A stretch of DNA of 64,000 bases from Oscillatoriales cyanobacterium (GTDB lineage Bacteria > Cyanobacteriota > Cyanobacteriia > Cyanobacteriales > Microcoleaceae): assembly GCA_004292955.1 (NCBI GenBank), contig RDXX01000050.1:18325-82324 (forward strand), read 5' to 3'. The translations under genes and the position numbers were made by a program. Positions within the stretch are counted from its first letter, which is position 1. Each line of letters starts with the position of its first letter. Below, in pieces: positions 27,014 to 35,210 of this stretch. The notes under the pieces are model-generated. The model saw only the letters and a program-made list of their open reading frames with translations, had not been told where the DNA came from and searched no databases.

Positions 27014-27135
27014 GGGTGCATCTGGGTTTGGCAAATATGTTTGTAGGGGCGAAGCATGACCGTAGTCAATATGGGATTATAACTAATAACTTATATGCGG
27101 TCATGCTTCGCCCTCTTCAAAAACCAGATGCACCC
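27014..27135. repeat. Nested inverted repeat, 122 bp
   Basis: Outer arms GGGTGCATCTGG and CCAGATGCACCC; inner arms GGGCGAAGCATGACCG and CGGTCATGCTTCGCCC, with an AT-rich centre. It is MITE-like or a folded RNA element in the spacer between the desaturase and the small gene at 27175. Confidence 0.75.
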
Positions 27136-27174
27136 TTTTTGCCCTAAAGGGCGATCGCCCTAATTATTCTTCAC

Positions 27175-27432
27175 TCAAACTATTTCCGAGGCTAAAAGCC
27201 TACCATCAACTCGCTCATATTCATCTTCCAGTAGCCACGAGTGAGCCTCATCGTAACTTGAACCTAAAAACAGCAGTTTATAATTAGCTGATGGATCGTA
27301 AATACAACACTTACTATTTTTGCCACCCACTAACATTAGAATCCGAGGCGGGAAAACAATCGGATCTACCCACAACTCGATAAATTCCCAATCAGTGATT
27401 TGTTCCACAAGGTTTTGTGCGGAAGATAACAT
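27175..27432 (-). CDS. Hypothetical protein, 85 residues
   Basis: A well-formed frame with an ATG at 27432 and alternating hydrophobic and acidic segments (DWEFIELWVDPIVFPPRILM, then YDEAHSWLLEDEYERVDGRL). Composition is that of a real folded protein. I recognise no family. No clear ribosome binding site is visible. It may be a small accessory or immunity-like protein given the lysozyme-like gene nearby, but that is speculation. Confidence 0.55.
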   Translation of the reverse strand: MLSSAQNLVEQITDWEFIELWVDPIVFPPRILMLVGGKNSKCCIYDPSANYKLLFLGSSYDEAHSWLLEDEYERVDGRLLASEIV

Positions 27433-27613
27433 GATAATTATCAGTTACTTTGACTGTTCAGGTAAGATATAATTTTGGGTGCGATCGACAATCATGGGCT
27501 TTCTGTGAATGTTAATTTTGGATGATTTCAGTCAAAGTATTTCTATTATATCAAAACAGTTGAAAAACCTCGGTGTCAACTGTCAAATGCGGTGCCTCGA
27601 TCGTAGTTGAATG

Positions 27614-27714
27614 GTCAACTGTCAACTGTCAACTGTCAATTAAGAGGGCGGGCACAGGGGCATCGCCCCTACCACAGATCGACTGTCAACTGTCAACTGT
27701 CAACTGTCAACTGT
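27614..27714. repeat. CAACTGT arrays downstream of the lysozyme-like gene
   Basis: Two runs (about 27614-27638 and 27682-27714), the second abutting the stop codon of the minus-strand gene at 27715. On the coding strand the unit reads ACAGTTG. Confidence 0.9.
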
Positions 27715-28539
27715 TTAAGCACTTTCCTGAATTAAATCTGCTTCCGCATCCCGTCGTCTGTTCATCCCTTTTTCAATGCTCGTTCCCAGCCAAATTCGTT
27801 TCATTTTGCGGATTTGTTCGGGAATTTTACTCACATTTTTTTTCGTAATTAAATCGCGAATAACACGCATTTCCACGCGGCGGTTTCCCTGCATACTCGT
27901 GCCGCGATTGAACACCAAACTTACCAATCCTCCTTGAACATCTGCCGGCAATTGTTCAAAACCGGGAAATGCTTCTTTTGTCAGATTGTAAAATTTAGGC
28001 ACTGTGACAACATTAAAAACTTCCCATGCTAATTCCCAGGGAACAATGATGTCTCTAACACTAGCTAAACGTTCTTTTGCTGCATCCTCTGTCAACCCGC
28101 AGCACTTACTCAAACGCTGTTGCTCAACATCCCCTAATTTCTGCCAATCTTGGTTGAAAACTTCTACTGTGTTGTAACCTAGATCGTAACCGATGCCGAT
28201 CGTAATTCCCGATGCTCCTTCCGGCCAAGTTGGACGCTGCAACAGCTTTTCGTAATATAGCCGCCCGCCGCCGACCTCGAATTCTAAGATTAGCTCGATC
28301 GCCCTGTATGATAAAAGTGACGATCCCAAAGGTTCCCCAGGGAACAAAGCAGCTAGCGTTTCCGGGCCCGCTATGCCGTTTGCCAAAAATTTTTGATTGG
28401 TTTGAAACTGTTTGAGGGATGCTTCAGTTTTTGGCCCAAACTTACCGTCAGCAGGGCCTGGATTCAACCCTAACTCCAGCAAGCGTTTTTGAAGTTTCAC
28501 AACATCGGAACCCGATGCACCTAATTTTAGAGTTTGCAC
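27715..28539 (-). CDS. Peptidoglycan-binding, lysozyme-like (pesticin-type) protein
   Basis: The N-terminal third is a PG_binding_1 domain: LKLGASGSDVVKLQKRLLEL, GKFGPKTEASLKQFQ and IAGPETLAALF. The rest resembles the lysozyme-like fold of pesticin and related GH24-type enzymes: LILEFEVGGGRLYYEKLLQR, ASGITIGIGYDLGYN and LVSLVFNRG, then a C-terminal RRRDAEADLI helix. It would cleave peptidoglycan glycan strands. No signal peptide is seen. The frame reaches a TTG at 28611; the GTG at 28539, with AGGA upstream, starts just before the first domain. It lies 73 bp downstream of the DUF4365 gene pair on the same strand. Confidence 0.8.
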   Translation of the reverse strand: MQTLKLGASGSDVVKLQKRLLELGLNPGPADGKFGPKTEASLKQFQTNQKFLANGIAGPETLAALFPGEPLGSSLLSYRAIELILEFEVGGGRLYYEKLLQRPTWPEGASGITIGIGYDLGYNTVEVFNQDWQKLGDVEQQRLSKCCGLTEDAAKERLASVRDIIVPWELAWEVFNVVTVPKFYNLTKEAFPGFEQLPADVQGGLVSLVFNRGTSMQGNRRVEMRVIRDLITKKNVSKIPEQIRKMKRIWLGTSIEKGMNRRRDAEADLIQESA

Positions 28540-28612
28540 AACCTGTTTTCCTGTAATGCGATCGGCACAATAATTTTTGTTTGATATTGTACCACAACCA
28601 GCATCTCCCAAA

Positions 28613-29155
28613 CTATGAGATTAATTCTGCCTCACTCAGCAGAGCAAAATCGCGCGGATTGTTTAACACGAAACCGTCATTTTCTTTAATTAAATCACCA
28701 AAACAGGTGACAGGCGATCGGGCTTCATAAGCCTTGAGGGCCAACTGATAATCTGCTTCGGGCAATTCCAGATTAATTTTTCTCAGCTTCCCCACCACAA
28801 ATCCTATTAAAGTAATTTGGTCTGGAGATTCTGCCCCATACACTTTATTAATCCATCCCGAGATTGCAACATTAGGTAAAACCGTGATTAAATCGCTGAG
28901 AATATCTAGCTGAGAACGATTTTCTATAACTTCTAGTGCTTTTAAGTTTCGACACATCACCTCTGCAAAATCATCAAAATCTTGGTGAGGTGAAACCAAT
29001 ACTTCCCCCTCCTGACTCACAGAATTTTTCTTAATCCAAATGAATCCCTCATAAAATTTACGAGCTTTATGCCAGCCATTTATCTGTAAGTATTTCTCCA
29101 ACACATTTGGCTCAATTGTTTTCAGAATGTGACTATCTCTTACAGTTACTTTCAT
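28613..29155 (-). CDS. Hypothetical partner of the DUF4365 protein, 180 residues
   Basis: It begins MKVTVRDSHILKTIEPNVLE and contains EGEVLVSPHQDFDDFAEVM, then ALEVIENRSQLDILSDL. These segments resemble an uncharacterised family that I recall as frequent in cyanobacteria and other bacteria beside DUF4365 genes. Its ATG overlaps the stop of the upstream gene by four bases (ATGA), indicating translational coupling and probably a complex or shared function. No membrane segment or known catalytic motif is visible. Confidence 0.7.
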   Translation of the reverse strand: MKVTVRDSHILKTIEPNVLEKYLQINGWHKARKFYEGFIWIKKNSVSQEGEVLVSPHQDFDDFAEVMCRNLKALEVIENRSQLDILSDLITVLPNVAISGWINKVYGAESPDQITLIGFVVGKLRKINLELPEADYQLALKAYEARSPVTCFGDLIKENDGFVLNNPRDFALLSEAELIS

Positions 29156-29646
29156 GGCAAACTTCCCTCGCTAATGCGCTGTATCATTGACTTAAGAGCT
29201 TCTACTGTAAACTGATTGCTGCGGGGTAAAGAAACAGTCACATTTGCTATATTTTGTGTTTCTGTCTGTCCCCGCAATGACATCCAGTAGGCACAATTTC
29301 TCATACACAGTTCCGCTTCTGACTGCTGCAACCAGTCTTCTAGATTTTCTGGTACTAAAACTACAACTAAGATTCGAGGTACTAGGGCATTTCTTCTCAA
29401 ATCATTGTAGTTTTTGACTTTGAGCGGATATCGGATGTAGTCGCCGTCTATCACGTCCCTTGAAGTACATTTTAATTGTAACTTCAACTCAGGAAAATAA
29501 ACGCTTCCGTCACCGCTGGCAGCCGTGATTTGTAAGTCGATGCTGTCGAAGTCTAACTCTAACGGATCGATCGAGAAACCCGCAACTGCCGCCACAGCAC
29601 GTACATAAGCTTTGCTGAAAAGTTCTTTCTGCTGGTTCAGTTCCAT
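29152..29646 (-). CDS. DUF4365-domain protein, possible PD-(D/E)xK nuclease fold
   Basis: It carries the DUF4365 pattern: KAYVRAVAAVAGFSIDPLEL, DSIDLQITA, LKLQLKCTSRD, YPLKVKNYNDLRR, PRILVVVLVPENLEDWL and CAYWMSLRGQTE. The Asp of DSIDL and the Lys of QLKCT are placed like the metal-binding residues of restriction-type nucleases (family inference). The ATG at 29646 gives 164 residues; the TTG at 29667 adds a leader with no support. The coupled downstream gene suggests a two-protein module of unknown role, perhaps DNA processing or defence. Confidence 0.75.
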   Translation of the reverse strand: MELNQQKELFSKAYVRAVAAVAGFSIDPLELDFDSIDLQITAASGDGSVYFPELKLQLKCTSRDVIDGDYIRYPLKVKNYNDLRRNALVPRILVVVLVPENLEDWLQQSEAELCMRNCAYWMSLRGQTETQNIANVTVSLPRSNQFTVEALKSMIQRISEGSLP

Positions 29647-29827
29647 TCCAAAATAAACATCTTGCAAAAATAATATATTTTACAAGAGAGGTGTTCCACA
29701 AGTAATTATTGTAGGAGAGTTCTACCCGAGACGCGATCGATTCATATAATTTCTTATTCTTAGTCCGCGGAGGCGGACATTGTTTGTGTAGTAGCGGTTT
29801 CAACCGCCGAGTTTTATAAATAAGATG

Positions 29828-29864
29828 CAAAACAACCCGGTTCCTTCAAGAAACCGGGTTGTTT
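29828..29864 (-). terminator. Strong hairpin with T-tract after fcl
   Basis: AAAACAACCCGGTT and AACCGGGTTGTTTT form a 14-bp stem around a 9-base loop, starting 6 bp after the fcl stop and ending in TTTT on the coding strand. Its arms belong to the ACCCGGTTT repeat family also seen at 23535-23602. Confidence 0.75.
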
Positions 29865-29869
29865 TACAC

Positions 29870-30814
29870 TCAAACCGCGTGTTTGCGATACCAATCGATC
29901 GTACTTTTCAACCCTTCCTTAAACTCCACCTCAGCCACAAAACCAAACCTTTCCTTAGCCCTTTGGGTATCTAAACAACGGCGCGGCTGACCGTTCGGCT
30001 TGTCTGTTTCCCAAACAATTTCTCCCTCATATCCCATCAATTCGCAAATCGTTTCTACTAACTCGCGAATTTTAACTTCGCTATTTGTTCCCAAATTAAC
30101 TGGGTCAGATTCGTTGTAAGATTGAGCCGCCATCACAATCCCGCGCGCCGCATCTGTGGAATACAAAAACTCGCGGCTGGGGCTGCCGTCTCCCCAAACT
30201 GGTAGTGTTTTGTCTCCTCTTTCTTGGGCTTCGTGGACTTTGCGAATTAATGCTGGGATGACGTGGGAACTTTTCGGATCGAAGTTATCTTCTGGGCCGT
30301 ACAAATTCACTGGTAGCAAATAGATACCGTTGAATCCGTACTGCTGGCGATAGGATTGTAGTTGCACTAATAAGGCTTTCTTTGCTATTCCGTAGGGTGC
30401 GTTGGTTACTTCGGGATAGCCGTTCCAGAGGTCGTCTTCTTTGAAAGGAACTGGAGTCAAGTTGGGATAGGCGCAAATTGTGCCGACGCAGACGAATTTT
30501 TCGACTCCTGCTTCGTAGGCTGCGTGGATTAGTTGCGCGCCCATCATCAAATTGTCGTAAAATAGTTCTGCCGGTTTGATGAGGTTTAAACCGATGCCAC
30601 CGACGTGGGCTGCTAAGTGTATGATGATGTCTTGTTGGTTGGCGGCGCGCTTGCAGTTTTCCATGATGCGAAGATCGCAGTCGATCGATCGACTAACTGA
30701 AATTTTATCAGCATCGGCCCCTGCTTTGACTAATTGGTCGATTACCTGACGGCCGAGGAAACCGGCGCCGCCCGTGACTAGGATGCGTTTGTTGCTTAAA
30801 TCCAAGCTTGTCAT
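29870..30814 (-). CDS. fcl: GDP-L-fucose synthase
   Basis: A 314-residue SDR-family epimerase/reductase that turns GDP-4-keto-6-deoxymannose into GDP-L-fucose. It shows the Rossmann motif [24 protein letters not shown], the catalytic Ser region CVGTICAYP, the YGIAKKAL motif with Tyr and Lys, and the [20 protein letters not shown] signature. It follows gmd on the same strand after 538 bp of repeat-rich DNA, completing a two-step pathway from GDP-mannose. Confidence 0.96.
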   Translation of the reverse strand: MTSLDLSNKRILVTGGAGFLGRQVIDQLVKAGADADKISVSRSIDCDLRIMENCKRAANQQDIIIHLAAHVGGIGLNLIKPAELFYDNLMMGAQLIHAAYEAGVEKFVCVGTICAYPNLTPVPFKEDDLWNGYPEVTNAPYGIAKKALLVQLQSYRQQYGFNGIYLLPVNLYGPEDNFDPKSSHVIPALIRKVHEAQERGDKTLPVWGDGSPSREFLYSTDAARGIVMAAQSYNESDPVNLGTNSEVKIRELVETICELMGYEGEIVWETDKPNGQPRRCLDTQRAKERFGFVAEVEFKEGLKSTIDWYRKHAV

Positions 30815-31106
30815 AATTTTATCCTCGGGATTTTCAATAAAGGTCGATCGACAATTTCCAGTCTAAATTTGTTACTTTAGCAAAAAAGCTTTCCGCTACA
30901 GCAGGCGCTAACAAGTCAGTTTTAGCTGTCCCAGATAGGGGAAAATTGCTCCGTTTGTATCTGAACGTGAGATTTATGGGTTTCCAGTCCTCAACGTTTT
31001 AATGTTTTTGTTGGCCCGCACAGCCGAAAATTTGGCGATCGGTTAAGCTGGTTGTTGGAATGCCCGCACTAATAGCTACAACAATCCTCTCATCACTTGT
31101 GAACTG

Positions 31107-31167
31107 TTTGTATGGGTAATGCCCCGATGCGCGAATCGGGTAACAGACGGGACACTACCCATACAAA
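31107..31167. repeat. Inverted repeat in the gmd-fcl spacer
   Basis: TTTGTATGGGTA and TACCCATACAAA, perfect 12-bp arms around 37 bp that contain CCCGATGCGCGAATCGGG, itself a smaller palindrome. Confidence 0.8.
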
Positions 31168-31280
31168 TTGTTAGCAGTCACCACACCCGGGAACGAATAC
31201 AAGTCCCTGACAGGATTCGGGGAGTGTCAAAAATTTTAGACTAAGAGTTCCAACTTTCAGATTCATCTGTGGAGTAAGTC

Positions 31281-31329
31281 CAAAATCTAAAATCTAAAAT
31301 CTAAAATCTAAAATCTAAAATCTAAAATC
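31281..31329. repeat. Tandem AAATCTA heptamer array
   Basis: About seven head-to-tail copies of a unit readable as AAATCTA, 24 bp past the gmd stop codon (gmd is on the minus strand). Confidence 0.9.
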
Positions 31330-31352
31330 GACTGACGGTTTAGTTTTGTGGA

Positions 31353-32384
31353 TCAATCAAATCCGTTGCCAGAACCTCGTTCTTGCTTTTTGAGCGATTT
31401 CATGTCAGCATCTACCATTAAATGCACTAACTGCTCAAAAGTTACAGAAGGTTCCCAATTTAATTGCTGGCGCGCCTTAGTCGAATCACCAATCAACAGT
31501 TCGACTTCTGCCGGACGCAAGTAACGTTCGTCAAACTCCACATATTTTTGCCAATCTAAATTGACGTAAGTAAATGCCAAATCTAGAAATTCTTTAATGG
31601 AATGGGTTTCGTTAGTAGCAATTACGTAATCGTCAGGCTTCTCTTGTTGCAGCATCAGCCACATTGCCTGCACGTAGTCTTTAGCAAAGCCCCAGTCCCG
31701 CTTGGAATCGAGGTTGCCCAAATAAAGTTTTTTCTGCTGGCCGACGACAATTCTGGCAACAGCCCGAGTAATTTTGCGAGTTACAAAAGTTTCACCACGG
31801 CGCGGAGACTCGTGATTGAACAAGATGCCGTTACAAGCAAAAAGTCCGTAGGATTCGCGATAATTTATTGTTTGCCAGTGACCGTAAACTTTGGCACAAG
31901 CGTAGGGACTTCTGGGATAAAAGGGAGTTGTTTCCTTCTGCGGAACTTCCTGCACCAAACCAAACATTTCAGAAGAACCTGCTTGATAAAACCGCACTTC
32001 TATGCCTGTGCGATTCTGGTAGTCCCGAATTGCTTCTAGTAGTCGCAATACCCCCATCCCTACGGCATCAACCGTATATTCCGGTGAGTCAAAACTGACT
32101 CTAACGTGAGATTGAGCGCCTAAGTTATAAACTTCTACAGGCTGAACTTGTTCCAATATTCGGCGGAGAGTAGTGCCGTCGGTCAAGTCGCCGTAGTGCA
32201 GAAACAACTTTGCATCCTCGCTGTGAGGATCGACATAGATATGGTCAATGCGATCGGTATTGAAACTAGAACTGCGCCGGATAATGCCGTGAACTTCGTA
32301 TCCTTTCTCTAACAGTAATTCGCTCAAGTAGGACCCGTCTTGGCCTGTAATACCTGTTATTAGCGCTCGCTTGCGTTGCGTCAT
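31353..32384 (-). CDS. gmd: GDP-mannose 4,6-dehydratase
   Basis: 343 residues. It converts GDP-mannose to GDP-4-keto-6-deoxymannose. It shows [57 protein letters not shown], the [12 protein letters not shown] segment with catalytic Tyr and Lys, [16 protein letters not shown] and DWGFAKDYV. It sits in the minus-strand polysaccharide gene set with fcl downstream and a sugar transferase upstream. Confidence 0.97.
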   Translation of the reverse strand: MTQRKRALITGITGQDGSYLSELLLEKGYEVHGIIRRSSSFNTDRIDHIYVDPHSEDAKLFLHYGDLTDGTTLRRILEQVQPVEVYNLGAQSHVRVSFDSPEYTVDAVGMGVLRLLEAIRDYQNRTGIEVRFYQAGSSEMFGLVQEVPQKETTPFYPRSPYACAKVYGHWQTINYRESYGLFACNGILFNHESPRRGETFVTRKITRAVARIVVGQQKKLYLGNLDSKRDWGFAKDYVQAMWLMLQQEKPDDYVIATNETHSIKEFLDLAFTYVNLDWQKYVEFDERYLRPAEVELLIGDSTKARQQLNWEPSVTFEQLVHLMVDADMKSLKKQERGSGNGFD

Positions 32385-32611
32385 CTGATTTTCCTTTGAC
32401 AGGCTGTGTTAATTCACTTCGGACTTTCAGGGTAGAGGCTGTTGTTGCCTGCCCGTCGTATGCTCAAGCTCTACCTTAACTCACAATTCTTCGATCGGCA
32501 TCAAGGAAGTGTTTTGTTTGAGTAAAGAGTTTGCCGCTTGCTGTCAGTAGTCAGCCTCAGTGGTCAGTAACAAACAAAACTAACTACCGATGGCTGACTG
32601 CGGACAAAAAA

Positions 32612-33343
32612 TTAATATGCGCCGTTATTTTTGGGGAAAATCACAACTCCAATTGTTTTGAAAACAATCCACATATCCATCCAAAGGTTTTTGTCATTGG
32701 CATAATAGAGGTCAATTTGGACTCTTCGGGGATACGGAATGTCGTTGCGACCGGACACTTGCCACAAACCTGTAATTCCAGGTCTGATGGTGAGAATTTT
32801 GTTGATGTGACGGCCGTATCTCGGCAGTTCTTCTTCAACTAAAGGTCTCGGCCCGACGACGCTCATATCTCCTTTTAATACATTCCAAAACTGGGGGAAC
32901 TCGTCTAAACTGGTCATTCGTAAAAATCTTCCAATCCAGGTAATTCGAGGGTCTTGTTTAAGCTTGAAATTGTCCTCAAACTCTTGACGCAAATGCGGAG
33001 ATTTTTCCATGATTTCCAGCAATATGTCGTCCGCATTTTCCACCATCGTTCTAAATTTAAGGCAATAAAACATTTTACGGTTTTTGCCTACTCGTTCCTG
33101 TACGTAAAAGATAGGCCCGGACGAGCTTAAGGCGATAGAGAGAGCCAAAAGCAGGTAAACCGGAGCAAACAGGATTAGAACCGATAAGGAAAAGAGAATG
33201 TCAAATAACCGCTTGAAAAATTCTCCGTCGAGTCTCTCTAGAGAACGACTTATGCGTCTATCTCCTTGCAGGACAGGCGCAAAACCGCGTCTTGCGATCG
33301 CTCGAATTACCTTGCCGGAGATTAGTTGGCTGTCGGCAGTCAT
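32612..33343 (-). CDS. Polyprenyl glycosylphosphotransferase (WcaJ/RfbP-like sugar transferase)
   Basis: 243 residues: a short N-terminus, one hydrophobic hairpin (ILFSLSVLILFAPVYLLLAL), then the bacterial sugar transferase domain with YVQERVGKNRKMFYCLKFRT, RFLRMTSLDEFPQFWNVLKG, SVVGPRPLVEEE and RPGITGLWQVSGRND. It transfers a hexose-1-phosphate to undecaprenyl phosphate and starts an exopolysaccharide or glycan repeat unit. It is the short monotopic form, without the four extra helices of WcaJ. Neighbours suggest fucose-containing polysaccharide. Confidence 0.93.
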   Translation of the reverse strand: MTADSQLISGKVIRAIARRGFAPVLQGDRRISRSLERLDGEFFKRLFDILFSLSVLILFAPVYLLLALSIALSSSGPIFYVQERVGKNRKMFYCLKFRTMVENADDILLEIMEKSPHLRQEFEDNFKLKQDPRITWIGRFLRMTSLDEFPQFWNVLKGDMSVVGPRPLVEEELPRYGRHINKILTIRPGITGLWQVSGRNDIPYPRRVQIDLYYANDKNLWMDMWIVFKTIGVVIFPKNNGAY

Positions 33344-33510
33344 CTTACTCCTTCACTTCACACCACACACAGTCACGATCATAAGGCCTCAAGACGCTTT
33401 GTTCTCTGAATTATGTTTCAAATACTCAATTTTCTTGCGGAAAGGGGCAGTTGACTGTTGTCAGTTGACTGTTGACGGTTGGCAGTTGGCGGTTGCACTC
33501 AGACATGATG

Positions 33511-33574
33511 GAGGAGACGGCAGTGCCGTGTCCCTACGGTGATTAATGTAGGGAGACGGCACTGCCGTCTCCTC
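33511..33574. repeat. 19-bp perfect inverted repeat upstream of the sugar transferase
   Basis: GAGGAGACGGCAGTGCCGT at 33511-33529 and its exact complement at 33556-33574, with a TCCCTACGG...GTAGGGA inner stem. It is preceded by divergent GTTGACT/GTTGACG heptamers (about 33448-33495). It lies between the GT4 stop and the sugar transferase start. Confidence 0.8.
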
Positions 33575-33614
33575 ATTTCGGGCAATGTTGATTCCGGTGC
33601 AACCGGAATTGATA

Positions 33615-34772
33615 TCAAGTCTGAGTAAAATCACCGGATTGAAATTCCTGATAGGAGTGTTCCACAAAAGCTAGATAGCGCTGCTCAAAGACTTCCGGGG
33701 CGAACTGGGAGGCGCGCAACCGTGCCATTTCTGGCGCAAATTTGCCTTGCAACTGCTCAAATTCTTCGACGGCTTCGACTATTGCTGCTGGGGTTTGGGA
33801 GGGGAAAAATAAACCTGTCCCAGTCTCAGGGTGTTGGCGAATGTCGAGGACTGTCTCCAAAGCGCCGCCTGCTGCATAGGCAATTACTGGTGTCCCGCAA
33901 GCTTGAGCTTCTACTAAAGCGATGCCAAAATCTTCGCAAGCTGCATAGACAAAGGCTTTTGCTTGGGCCATGTACTTTTCCACTACGGAGGCGGGCTGCC
34001 AGCCGAGTAGTTGCACGTTGGGTTTGGCGATTTGCCGAATCATTTCTAATTCTGGCCCGGTGCCGATGACAATGAGAGTATGCCCGAGTTGATTGAATGC
34101 TTGGACGATCGCACTTACGTTTTTGTAGCTTACCAATCGGCACACTGTCACGTAAAAGTCTTGTTTTTGCCGCATCAAGGAAAATCTCTCGATATTTACC
34201 GGCGGATAAATCACCTCGGCGCGCCGTCGGTAGCACCGCCAAATTCGGCGTGCGGTGTGTTGGGAGTTGGCGACGAAATAATCGACGCGGTTGGCAGAAA
34301 TTACATCCCACTGCCGCAGTCGGTGCAACAAATATCGCGTCAGCAAGCCCGGGATGCCCCGTCCGGCTTTGCTGCTGCGTAAATAGTCAAAAGTTAAGTC
34401 CCAAGCGTAGCGCATGGGCGTGTGGCAGTAGCAGACGTGCATTTGCCCTGGACTGCTGAGGATGCCTTTGGCGACGGCGTGGGAGGATGAGAGGATGATG
34501 TCGTATTCTCGCAGATCTAGTTGTTCGATCGCGATCGGCAGAAATGGCAAATATTTTTGCACGCCGCTGCGGGCCTTGGGGAAATTCTGCAAAAATGTCG
34601 TGCCAATCTGTCGCCCGAACAGATAGCTTTCGGGATTCGCCGATTCAAAGTCAATCAGGGCATAGATATCAGCGTCTATGTATTTGAGGATTTCGGCAAC
34701 TACGAGTTCTGAACCGCCGGTAGCTAAGGGCGTCAACCATTCATGAACTAGGGCGTATTTGAGTTTTTTCAC
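33615..34772 (-). CDS. Glycosyltransferase family 4
   Basis: About 385 residues with a GT-B fold. N-terminal YALVHEWLTPLATGGSELV, then VCYCHTPMRYAWD, NSQHTARRIWRCY, IYPPVNIERF, GTGPELEMIR, and the C-terminal nucleotide-sugar signature EDFGIALVEAQACGTPVIAY. It probably adds a sugar, often mannose, from an NDP-sugar to a lipid-linked glycan. The start is a GTG at 34772 (VKKLKYALVHEW), preferred over the longer GTG at 34853. It is first in the minus-strand polysaccharide set. Confidence 0.92.
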   Translation of the reverse strand: MKKLKYALVHEWLTPLATGGSELVVAEILKYIDADIYALIDFESANPESYLFGRQIGTTFLQNFPKARSGVQKYLPFLPIAIEQLDLREYDIILSSSHAVAKGILSSPGQMHVCYCHTPMRYAWDLTFDYLRSSKAGRGIPGLLTRYLLHRLRQWDVISANRVDYFVANSQHTARRIWRCYRRRAEVIYPPVNIERFSLMRQKQDFYVTVCRLVSYKNVSAIVQAFNQLGHTLIVIGTGPELEMIRQIAKPNVQLLGWQPASVVEKYMAQAKAFVYAACEDFGIALVEAQACGTPVIAYAAGGALETVLDIRQHPETGTGLFFPSQTPAAIVEAVEEFEQLQGKFAPEMARLRASQFAPEVFEQRYLAFVEHSYQEFQSGDFTQT

Positions 34773-34891
34773 TTTATGTAGTCGATCGAACGATTTGTGA
34801 GCGCCAGTTCTGTCAATATTAGTCTTACCGAGGGATCGCTTACGCACCCTCAAGCCATCAACCGTGTTTCTACGCAGGCGACTCGATTGTA

Positions 34892-34930
34892 GATTTTAGA
34901 TTTTAGATTTTAGATTTTAGATTTTAGATT
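34892..34930. repeat. Tandem ATTTTAG heptamer array
   Basis: Five to six copies of ATTTTAG in the spacer between the GT4 and porin starts (34773-35210). The rest of that spacer is AT-rich with no gene and should hold both divergent promoters. Confidence 0.9.
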
Positions 34931-35210
34931 TACTCCACGGATTAATCTGGGATTTTGAACAGAAGTCTAAAATTTTGGACTCGAAACTCACCAGCATCGG
35001 GTATTTGTAAGAATTTTTTTGGGTGCTTCAAACCAATATTTTTTGGGAGCAACGGGGTTTTTGTCAAATCGGAAATAGCAAAACCGCACTCTGCGGGAAA
35101 TTTCCCGCCGATTGTTGACAAATAATACTATTAGGCGGAATACTGTAGGTGATTTGCGATCGCCAAAATGTGTGGAACGGGCGATCGAACTAACGTGGTG
35201 TGAGGAAAAA

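Larger units (their letters stand above)
30815..31352. other. Spacer between gmd and fcl
   Basis: No gene. It contains an inverted repeat at 31107-31167 and a heptamer array at 31281-31329. Its length suggests fcl has its own promoter or depends on read-through. Confidence 0.5.
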
